A stretch of 64,000 nt of DNA from Veillonellaceae bacterium (GTDB lineage Bacteria > Bacillota > Negativicutes > Veillonellales > Veillonellaceae), in NCBI GenBank assembly GCA_900766245.1, contig CAAFUR010000014.1:1-64000 (forward strand). The letters run 5' to 3'. The notes below the pieces were generated by a model. The model had not been told where the DNA came from, did not search any database, and saw only the letters and a list, made by a program, of their open reading frames with translations. Made by a program: the position numbers and the translations under genes. Shown in pieces: positions 25,171 to 32,179 of the stretch. Every line of letters starts with the position of its first letter. Position 1 is the stretch's first letter.

Positions 25171-27351
25171 ATGAACTATAATGCAGATAAGCCAATCAAA
25201 ACAGGCGCAGAAGATTTATTAGGAAGATCATTTTTTTCAAAACAGTTAGCAAAGGCCTTGTATGAATGTGATGCTAGCGATGGATTAGTAATAGGCTTAT
25301 TTGGGGAATGGGGGTCTGGTAAAACTTCTGTACTTAATATGACGATGAACGAGATTAAAAATATGGGAGAAGAATCTGAGAATGAGCCGTTAATTGTTAC
25401 ATTTTCACCTTGGAATTATTCTGATAAGGATAATTTGATTAGTTTATTTTTTCGTAATTTAATAAATCACTTAGATATGCCAAGCAATAATAAAATTAAA
25501 AGGAAAATAGGAAAAGTATTAACTGACTACGCAGATTGTCTAGATGCATTATCGGTACTATCACCATTGGGAGGTATTCTTGTTAATATATTAAAACCTA
25601 TTATTAAAACACAGGGCGCTAATCTCATGGAAGTTCCTAATCTAGATTCAACGAAAGAAAAGCTTGAGACGATATTGAAAGGAAGTAATCAAAAAATCGT
25701 TGTCGTAATTGATGATATTGATCGGCTCACTAATTCACAAATTAGAGATATCTTTCATTTAGCTAAACAAGTAGGTAACTTTCCGAATATAGTGTATATA
25801 TTGTCTATGGATAGAGAAATTGTTTGTAGAGCGTTAAAAGAAATCCATAATATAGATGGACATGAATACTTAGAAAAGATTATTCAAATTCCATTTGAGA
25901 TTCCCAAAATTAGTAAAAGTAAGGTGCACAAGTATTTATTTAATCAGCTAGATAAAATTATTAATGACACATCTAATGATACAATCATAGATGATAGCTA
26001 CTGGGGAAGGGTCTTTGTTAATTGTGTAAGTCCATATATTGATAACCTTCGAGATATCAATCGATTAACTAATATTTTTAAATTTAAATATCGGGCATTG
26101 TATCAAGAGGTAAGCGTTGAGGATATGATTGGAATTACGACGCTTGAAGTCTTAGAGCCGAAGTTATATAAATGGATTTATAATAACAAAGATATTCTTT
26201 GTAATAGCATAAGATATAATATTTCTAGAAATAAAGGAACAAAAGTAGAATATCGAGAAAGATTTTACAATGAATTTAAAGGTATAAATATTAATCCAGA
26301 TAAGTCAATACGGTGTATTTCGACGTTGTTTCCAGCCTTTGCAAAAGAGATTGATGAATATCAAGGTGTTTATCAATCAAATGCAGAGAGTAAGAAAAAA
26401 ATGAAGATCTGTGATGATGAAAAGTTTGATATATACTTTAGACATGATTTGGATAGCGTAGAAGTCTCCAGAGGCACAATCAAAGACTGTCTTTTCAGAT
26501 TTAATGAGGAAGAATTAAACGCGATTATTGAAGGAATTAATCAAGGTGGAAATATTGTTTATTTTTTAGAAGAGGTACAGTCTTTGATTGATGATATTCC
26601 TTATGAGCGAATAAGTTTAATAGTCTCTGTGGTACTTTCTGCTCAATGGAAATTTAAAGGTGAAACTGATGCAGGATTATTTACAAAAACTGCATATGTT
26701 TTGGCTATAGATTTAGTAGAAGAACTTTTACATAGAATTAGGATAGAACAAGAACGATTTGAACTTTTATATTCCATATTAAATGATATGGATAAAAATC
26801 GCGTAGGTGCAATAGCTATTATCCTAGATAGAGTTAAATTATTTTATGAAGAAAACCAAGAGAGTGTGGAGGCTAAGGCGCTTATAAGTTTCGAACAATT
26901 ACAAGAGTTAGAAAACATGTATATGCTAAATATTAGAGGGGTTATTGAAACAGAATTAATTTCAAATATAGTAGAATTTCGATTTGCCTTTTTCTTGTGG
27001 GAGAAACTCAGTAAAGAAGAAACTTTAGAATATTTCAATAAGATAGCTAGAAGTAATATAAATATACTTAAATTTATTAGTGCGCTTGCAACAAGGTGGC
27101 ATGGTACTGGTGGAAAAGGATGGAGAATTGAGTCTAGTGATTATGAAGAATATATACCTAAAGATGAAGTTTATAATAAAATTAAAAATTTAAATAAAAG
27201 TGATTTATCTGAGTTTACTGACATTGAAAAAATAAAGCTAGCAACATTTACCTTAAACTATCGGATGAATGATATATATCCTGCCAATGAAGAACAAGCC
27301 CAAGAATTAGTAGAACAATGGGAGTGCAACGGTATAATAGCAGGAAATTAA
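25171..27351 (+). CDS. KAP-family P-loop NTPase
   Basis: 726 residues. N-terminal KAP domain: Walker A FGEWGSGKT (44-52), FSPWNYSDKDNLISLFFRNL, and Walker B VVVIDDIDRL (177-186) followed by FPNIVYILSMDREIV. The rest of the chain is long and mostly helical, with no recognised domain and no obvious transmembrane insert. KAP NTPases often occur in phage-defence islands and at membranes. Its neighbours (a restriction enzyme, an antitoxin-like gene and toxin loci) fit that role, but the function is not established from sequence. Confidence 0.82.
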   Translation: MNYNADKPIKTGAEDLLGRSFFSKQLAKALYECDASDGLVIGLFGEWGSGKTSVLNMTMNEIKNMGEESENEPLIVTFSPWNYSDKDNLISLFFRNLINHLDMPSNNKIKRKIGKVLTDYADCLDALSVLSPLGGILVNILKPIIKTQGANLMEVPNLDSTKEKLETILKGSNQKIVVVIDDIDRLTNSQIRDIFHLAKQVGNFPNIVYILSMDREIVCRALKEIHNIDGHEYLEKIIQIPFEIPKISKSKVHKYLFNQLDKIINDTSNDTIIDDSYWGRVFVNCVSPYIDNLRDINRLTNIFKFKYRALYQEVSVEDMIGITTLEVLEPKLYKWIYNNKDILCNSIRYNISRNKGTKVEYRERFYNEFKGININPDKSIRCISTLFPAFAKEIDEYQGVYQSNAESKKKMKICDDEKFDIYFRHDLDSVEVSRGTIKDCLFRFNEEELNAIIEGINQGGNIVYFLEEVQSLIDDIPYERISLIVSVVLSAQWKFKGETDAGLFTKTAYVLAIDLVEELLHRIRIEQERFELLYSILNDMDKNRVGAIAIILDRVKLFYEENQESVEAKALISFEQLQELENMYMLNIRGVIETELISNIVEFRFAFFLWEKLSKEETLEYFNKIARSNINILKFISALATRWHGTGGKGWRIESSDYEEYIPKDEVYNKIKNLNKSDLSEFTDIEKIKLATFTLNYRMNDIYPANEEQAQELVEQWECNGIIAGN

Positions 27352-27357
27352 GGCATA

Positions 27358-27391
27358 TAAAAAGCACAGAGTTAAAATTCTGTGCTTTTTG
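27358..27391. terminator. Bidirectional terminator after the KAP gene
   Basis: AAAAAGCACAGA/TCTGTGCTTTTT. It could also end the minus-strand pseudogene. Confidence 0.85.
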
Positions 27392-27414
27392 CATACTTTA
27401 TATTAAATTACGTT

Positions 27415-27983
27415 TTATACTTTCGCATTCTCCAACAAAAAATCTATCACATGTTTGTGAACAATTCCATCCTGGCTAAAGTCAACGGTATCCATGGAGA
27501 GAACAAATTTAGGGTAATTATCTTGTACATGCGCATAGACGCCAAATTCACGTTGTCGTGTAGCTTCTGTTTCCATGAGATACGACACTTGATAGTATAC
27601 TCGTTCTTTATCTTTAGTGGCGATAAAGTCGATTTCCATATCTTTTACTTTACCGATTTGTACAGTATATCCTCTGGAAATTAGCTCAATATATACAATA
27701 TTTTCCAGGGCTCTTTCAATATCTTTTGTATTAGAATACCCTTTGGCAGCCTGAAATCCATGATCTGTAAGGTAATATTTTTCATCGATTTTAAGATTTT
27801 TTTGCCTACCGTATCGAATCTAGGTACCTTTTTCAGAATGAAAGCTTGCTGACAATAGTTTAAATAATTCAGTATAGTATCAATGGAAACATCTCGATGC
27901 TCGCTCTTTAAATATTTTTTAATACTAGTTGCAGAAACGGGAGACCCTATATTTTGTATAGTAAATGATAGGATTCGATTATA
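27415..27983 (-). pseudogene. Remnant of a DUF4143-type AAA ATPase gene (C-terminal half)
   Basis: On the minus strand the translation matches the C-terminal half of DUF4143 ATPases: IQNIGSPVSATSIKKYL, then FILKKVPRFDTVGK, and after a -1 frame change KIDEKYYLTDHGFQAAKGY, ENIVYIELISRGYTVQIGK, MEIDFIATK, DNYPKFVLSMD and GIVHKHVIDFLL. The frame break falls in a run of seven A's (minus strand) near 27800-27806, so one missing A explains it. An in-frame stop (27984-27986) and loss of the whole P-loop half show it is dead. The 5' breakpoint coincides with the first palindrome of the array at 27973. Confidence 0.82.
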
Positions 27984-28111
27984 CTAGAAATATATGTATA
28001 TTCCAATGATGATTTCGACTATACTCGAAATCATTATAGTTTATGCATATTATTTCGACTATAATCGAAAGTGTTATAGGATATTAATGTAGATTCGAGT
28101 ATAAACGAAAT
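27973..28111. repeat. Four palindromes with start points exactly 40 bp apart
   Basis: Units with the pattern TTCGAnTATAnnCGAAA start at 27974, 28014, 28054 and 28094. The second (ATTTCGACTATACTCGAAAT, 28012-28031) is the most symmetric; the first has lost its right arm match (CTAGAAA). Intervening 22-bp segments differ from one another. Exact 40-bp phasing puts all four sites on about the same DNA face, suggesting cooperative binding by one regulator or a replication/partition-type protein. It does not look like CRISPR: units are short and palindromic, and no cas genes are present. Confidence 0.85.
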
Positions 28112-28167
28112 GCATATCAACCATAATGTATATAAATCTTTAAATATCAACATACCGCAAATATTTG

Positions 28168-28176
28168 TGCTATAAT
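28168..28176 (+). promoter_or_regulatory. Extended -10 promoter of the holin-like toxin
   Basis: TGCTATAAT, giving a leader of about 60 nt. Confidence 0.6.
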
Positions 28177-28243
28177 AAAACCATAGAAGAGTCATCAACG
28201 TGAGTTGGGCTCATCTCTTCCTACTATGGGAGGAGATGATACT

Positions 28244-28321
28244 ATGACGAAATATGAAACAATCAGCTTGATCATTTCTATTTTATCATTAGTAGTTAAC
28301 ATTATTGCTTTATATAAATAA
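28244..28321 (+). CDS. Holin-like (Hol_Tox/TxpA-like) type I toxin peptide
   Basis: 25 residues (MTKYETISLIISILSLVVNI then IALYK). The MxxYExxSLxI start followed by one hydrophobic helix is the pattern of the putative holin-like toxin family of Bacillota. GGGAGGAGA precedes the ATG. The 5' leader (28185-28217) is complementary to a segment downstream of the gene (28393-28431), so an mRNA that reads through could fold 5' to 3' and hide its ribosome site. A minus-strand promoter faces the gene. The toxin assignment is by pattern only. Confidence 0.65.
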   Translation: MTKYETISLIISILSLVVNIIALYK

Positions 28322-28438
28322 TGAAAACGCCTAACGTAAAGAGGTATCTCACCACCTCAACACGTTAGGCAAATCACATTTCATCATTTTTTGAGATGAG
28401 CCTAACGCCACCACACGTTGAAGACTCTTCTTGTTTGT
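28318..28438 (-). ncRNA. Predicted antisense RNA to the holin-like toxin 3' region
   Basis: On the minus strand TGGTATACT (extended -10, 28453-28445) would start an RNA near 28438. It runs past the GCCTAACGT/ACGTTAGGC hairpin (28370-28329), which on this strand is followed by GTTTTC, a plausible terminator at the 3' end of the toxin gene. Its first about 39 nt resemble the toxin mRNA leader itself (AGAAGAGTC, TCAACGTG, GGCTCATCTC). Confidence 0.5.
28329..28370. repeat. GCCTAACGT hairpin, copy 2
   Basis: Outer arms GCCTAACGT/ACGTTAGGC enclose an inner stem GAGGT/ACCTC. The same outer arms and left flank occur at 24617-24656. Confidence 0.8.
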
Positions 28439-28496
28439 AAGTTAAGTATACCATAGTTATTTATAGAATACAAACATACCTATAAATGATGACTAA

Positions 28497-28580
28497 TTTT
28501 TCATCGATTTCAAGTTTATTTACCCACTGTATCAAATCTAGGTATGTTCTTGAGGCTGAAAACTTACTGAGAATAGTTTA
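28497..28580 (-). pseudogene. Second, decayed fragment of a DUF4143-type ATPase
   Basis: Minus-strand translation gives LNYSQ, a stop, then VFSLKNIPRFDTVGK and another stop, matching LNYCQQAFILKKVPRFDTVGK of the larger remnant at 27415-27983. The two fragments are clearly homologous at the DNA level. Only about 85 bp survive. Confidence 0.7.
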
Positions 28581-28600
28581 ATGATAGAAACTTTGACCGT

Positions 28601-28770
28601 GTGCAATTCGACACGTTTAGAAAACAGTTAATAATAGAATTATCAAAGAAACTAACAAGAGAATATGGTAAGGGATTTTCAAGATAGAATTTGCAAAATA
28701 TAAGGAACTTTTATTTGTTATATCCAATTTGCCAGGTAGTGTCTAGCAAATTAAGTTGGTCACTAGGACA
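28601..28770 (+). pseudogene. Fragment of a DUF1016 (YhcG-type PD-(D/E)XK) gene
   Basis: Translation reads VQFDTFRKQLIIELSKKLTR, then EYGKGFSR, a TAG stop, NLQNIRNFYLLYPICQ and VVSSKLSWS. This matches the conserved core of the DUF1016 N-terminal domain (a LSxxLTxEFGKGFS...NL..MR.FYxxFP...LSWSHY pattern). Both ends and the nuclease domain are missing. Confidence 0.72.
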
Positions 28771-28786
28771 ATACTATAGACATACC

Positions 28787-28857
28787 AAAAGAGCACGGTG
28801 TGCTCCGAACAAACATTATGAAATACCGTTTGTGAGGAGTATGCCGTGCTCTTTTAT
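28787..28857. terminator. Long bidirectional hairpin terminator (AGAGCACGG family, copy 1)
   Basis: AAAAGAGCACGG/CCGTGCTCTTTT with inner arms ACAAAC/GTTTGT and TGCTCC/GGAGTA. It is positioned to end nrdA (minus strand). A homologous hairpin occurs at 58128-58197. Confidence 0.85.
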
Positions 28858-28882
28858 TGATTGCATATAACCCCGCCAAAGA

Positions 28883-31165
28883 TTAGGAGGAACAACTAGT
28901 GCATTCATCCATTTCTAAGGACTGGTTACGGATATAGTAAATTGTCTTAATGCCTTGTTTATAGGCTTCCACATATAAATCTAGAATTTCTTTTGCTTTC
29001 ATTTGTGGCGTAATATACAAGTTGAAAGACTGCGCTTGGTCGATATGGCGTTGACGAATGCCGCACGCTTTAATAGACCATTGTTGATCGATAGTGTGGG
29101 CTTCTTTATAGAACCACATTGTTTCATTGCTCAAATCAGGCGCTGTTTTCGGAGTGAAGCTACCTTTTTTCTCTTCGATGAAGAATTTTTTGAATATTGG
29201 GTCAATGCCAGCTGTGGTATTAGCAATATTGGATGTGCTGCCTGTCGGTGCGATAGCCATTAAGTAACCGTTACGGATACCATATTTGGCTACGTCAGCT
29301 TTCAGTTGTTGCCATCTTTCAGAGGTATAACCACGGCGTTCAAAATATTCTCCAGTTTCCCATTGAGACCCTTTGAAAGCAGGATACGCTCCTTTTTCTT
29401 TTGCTAATTCCATGGATGCCTTGATGGCAGCATAGGCAATATTTTCAAACAATGTATCAGCGATTTCCAAGTGTGCATCACTTTCCCATTGTACTTTATG
29501 TTTCACCAAATAGTGGTGGTAACCGCTAGTGCCAAGCCCGATAGCGCGATATTTTTCGCTAGTCACACGAGTTTCAGGCACAGGGAATTGGTTGATGGTG
29601 ATAACATTATCCAACATACGCACCTGTAAAGCGATGTTTTCTTCCAATTCTTCGTCAGAGGTTTGGCCTAGGTTGATGGAGTTCAAATTACACGTTACCA
29701 TGTCCCCCGCTTTTGTACGAGTCACGATGGAACCGTCATCTTGGATAATTTCTTCGTCTAAATTAGTGAAGCCAACGTTTTGCGCGATTTCATGGCACAA
29801 GTTGGACGCATAAATCATACCCGCATGTTTATTAGGGTTCGCACGGTTCGTTGTATCTCGGAAGAAGATGAATGGCGTACCAGTTTCTACGGCAGAGCGC
29901 ATGATTTTTTTCATCATATCTAAGGCACTTACTTCGATGCCGTGTAAATCTGGACTAGCTTCACAAGCTAAATATTTTTCTGTGAAAGCTTTATTCGTAT
30001 CATCATCGTAATAGTCTTCTAATTGAAAGCCCATCACACGAGATACTTCATGTGGATCGAATAATGTGAAGTGCTCACGGTTGATAACACGTTCCATGAA
30101 AATATCTGGCACAGATAGAGCAGGGAAGATGTCATGCGCTTTACGGCGATCGTCACCATTGTTCGTACGAAGCTCAACGAATTCGTAGAAGTCTTTATGC
30201 CATACATCAAGTGTTACCGTAGCGCCACCTTTGCGTTTCCCCAATTGGTCTACTGCAACGGCTGTATCGTTGTATAAACGAATCCAAGGGATAACGCCGC
30301 CAGAGGAGTTTTTATAGCCACGAATATCGGAGTTCAAGGCGCGCACTTTACCAAGATAAATACCAAGAGCGCCACCATGTTTAGACACACGAGAGAACTT
30401 CGCATTCACGTCGTAAATGGACCATAGATTATCTTCCACACCAGAGATAAAGCAAGAACTTAGTTGATGAAATGGTGTACCTGCATTTGCCAATGTTGGA
30501 GTGGCAGTGGTCATTTTAAGTTCGCTCATTAAGTCATAGAATTTTTTTGCGTAGTATACCTTTTTGTCACCTTCAATGACAGCTAGATGCATAGCGATGG
30601 CCATGAAACGTTCTTGTGGAAGCTCATAAATTTCTTTATTGAAGCCTTTCACCAGATAACGGTCTGCTAATAACTTAATACCTTCATAGTTAAATAAGTA
30701 ATCACGTTTTGGTTTGATATAGTCGCCTAGTTCTTCTAATTCAGCTTCTGTATATTGTGTTAAGAAGAAGTCTGCATAGCGACCAGCATCCACCAATGTT
30801 TTCACCAAATTAGTGAAGTTACCATAGCCGAAGGCTTTGTATTTGCGGTTGATAGCAGCTTCTTTGTACAAATCGAATAAGTATAGACGAGCTGCCACGA
30901 ACTGCCAATCTTGGTTCATGCGGTTTACCATGTTGCCGAACCCATCGTCTACCTTTTGGATGACTTTCTCGATGGCAGTTTGAACAAGGGTTTGTTGAAT
31001 TTGTTTTGTAGTCATACCGTCTACGAATTGTAACTTACAATCCATTTCTAGTTCGATAGGATCACAAGAATCTAGGCCTAAACAAGCAAAGGCAACCATT
31101 TTCTTCGTTTTCTCTACCGACAATGGCTCATAATGGCCATCCCGTTTCTTGATCATAATGCTCAT
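28883..31165 (-). CDS. nrdA: Ribonucleotide reductase class Ia alpha subunit
   Basis: Catalytic subunit, 760 residues. An N-terminal ATP-cone (IKKRDGHYEPLSVEKTKKMV) provides allosteric control. Active-site elements are SSCFISG, SNLCHEI (Asn, thiyl-radical Cys, Glu) and DMVTCNLNSINLG. The C-terminal CTSCSS carries the CxxC that is re-reduced by thioredoxin or glutaredoxin. GGAGA precedes the ATG. It would be expected to precede nrdB directly; here 7.8 kb separate the two. Confidence 0.96.
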   Translation of the reverse strand: MSIMIKKRDGHYEPLSVEKTKKMVAFACLGLDSCDPIELEMDCKLQFVDGMTTKQIQQTLVQTAIEKVIQKVDDGFGNMVNRMNQDWQFVAARLYLFDLYKEAAINRKYKAFGYGNFTNLVKTLVDAGRYADFFLTQYTEAELEELGDYIKPKRDYLFNYEGIKLLADRYLVKGFNKEIYELPQERFMAIAMHLAVIEGDKKVYYAKKFYDLMSELKMTTATPTLANAGTPFHQLSSCFISGVEDNLWSIYDVNAKFSRVSKHGGALGIYLGKVRALNSDIRGYKNSSGGVIPWIRLYNDTAVAVDQLGKRKGGATVTLDVWHKDFYEFVELRTNNGDDRRKAHDIFPALSVPDIFMERVINREHFTLFDPHEVSRVMGFQLEDYYDDDTNKAFTEKYLACEASPDLHGIEVSALDMMKKIMRSAVETGTPFIFFRDTTNRANPNKHAGMIYASNLCHEIAQNVGFTNLDEEIIQDDGSIVTRTKAGDMVTCNLNSINLGQTSDEELEENIALQVRMLDNVITINQFPVPETRVTSEKYRAIGLGTSGYHHYLVKHKVQWESDAHLEIADTLFENIAYAAIKASMELAKEKGAYPAFKGSQWETGEYFERRGYTSERWQQLKADVAKYGIRNGYLMAIAPTGSTSNIANTTAGIDPIFKKFFIEEKKGSFTPKTAPDLSNETMWFYKEAHTIDQQWSIKACGIRQRHIDQAQSFNLYITPQMKAKEILDLYVEAYKQGIKTIYYIRNQSLEMDECTSCSS

Positions 31166-31218
31166 GAGTGTCTCCTTTTTCTGACGATGTCGTTTTTGTA
31201 TTCATTGTAAAGAGTATG

Positions 31219-31239
31219 CACATATATTGAATATATGTG
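31219..31239 (-). promoter_or_regulatory. Palindrome over the nrdA promoter (candidate NrdR site)
   Basis: CACATATAT and ATATATGTG are perfect complements around TGA. On the minus strand the palindrome overlaps TTCAAT, a possible -35 placed 16 bp before TACAAT. AT-rich palindromes at nrd promoters are typical of NrdR, but the match to its consensus is only partial. Confidence 0.4.
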
Positions 31240-31240
31240 A

Positions 31241-32022
31241 AAGCATATCCGGTTAACATATGTATTAGGCCTTGACCATAAAAGGACTCCCATTTACAAC
31301 GTGTAAATGAGAGTGCATAGATATGTTTTCACACGGACTCAATATCAATATATTGTATAGCGATGAAGTACCTTGGCACAACATCTTCTAAAATTATACT
31401 ATACCAGTCGTTTTTTCACAACGCCCTCAGCATGTCAAAAATGCATACCATAATGAGGAAAAAATACTTTACAAAATATAGTGAGTAAAAATGTGCTGAT
31501 CTTATATAACCTAAGTATGGGGAGGGATATAGGCTACTGATAGAAACTAGTTAAAGGATTAAACAACACGTCCAATTAGAGAGTATCATCAGTGAATGAG
31601 AGGGGAGATAGTGATTAGAGGGGGGGAGATGGAAAAAAATAGATATGACTTGTAGTTGAGGTGTGATAAAAATCAATATATTGTGTTATAAAATAAAGTC
31701 ATACCATTAATGCTAAATAAGTATAATAGGATGTGAAAATAATTTATGAGAAAAAATATCATATAGAGAAAAGTAAACAATTTAAAAGTATTTAATTAAT
31801 ATACTTGTGAAATAATATTTAATAATGACAAAAAATTATATAACCTAAAAAAATGTGTAATAACAAGATAGTTGAGGGAAAAGATAAAAGTACACTGTAT
31901 AAGTATAAATTGAGTGGGAGTTAGCTTGAAATACCATTATTGCTATATATCTATATAGAACCTATGAAAAACGTTATCAAAACTGCTTAATCCCTTGTAA
32001 AAGAGGGGTTTTTAAGGGGGTG
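31241..32022. other. Long AT-rich non-coding stretch between nrdA and the fumarate reductase operon
   Basis: No credible gene was found in about 780 bp. It contains a hairpin CTCCCATTTAC/GTAAATGAGAG near 31290 that could be a leader or terminator element, CAATATATTG near 31350, two copies of ATATAACCTAA (near 31505 and 31840), and purine-rich runs around 31600. No tRNA or known riboswitch was recognised. Confidence 0.5.
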
Positions 32023-32060
32023 GTGTGACAATTGTAACACTTTGAAATAGCGTATATAAT
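32023..32060 (+). promoter_or_regulatory. Promoter with palindromic operator for the fumarate reductase operon
   Basis: -35 TTGTAA (32032-32037) and -10 TATAAT (32055-32060), 17-bp spacer. The -35 lies inside a palindrome GTGTGACAATTGTAACAC (32023-32040) that is symmetric except for two bases. It resembles the TGTGAnnnnnnTCACA half-site pattern used by Rex and CRP/FNR proteins. Overlap with the -35 suggests repression, for example by the NADH sensor Rex; the regulator is not identified. Confidence 0.6.
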
Positions 32061-32179
32061 AAGGCTATAGATTGATGCATATATCAGTCATGTATGCAGT
32101 TAAACATAGTTCCTTATTTTAAGAACAGTATGTAAGAGGTATAGTTCAAAATAAGACAAGTGTTTTTGAGGAGGTACGT

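Noticed and set aside
27382..27684. 100-residue plus-strand frame
   Set aside because: It lies opposite the DUF4143 pseudogene, whose minus-strand translation matches a known family; the plus frame has no ribosome site or recognisable content.
27973..28111. CRISPR array (regular repeats and spacers)
   Set aside because: The units are about 18 bp palindromes with only four copies and 22-bp spacers; there is no leader and no cas genes. A phased operator array fits better.
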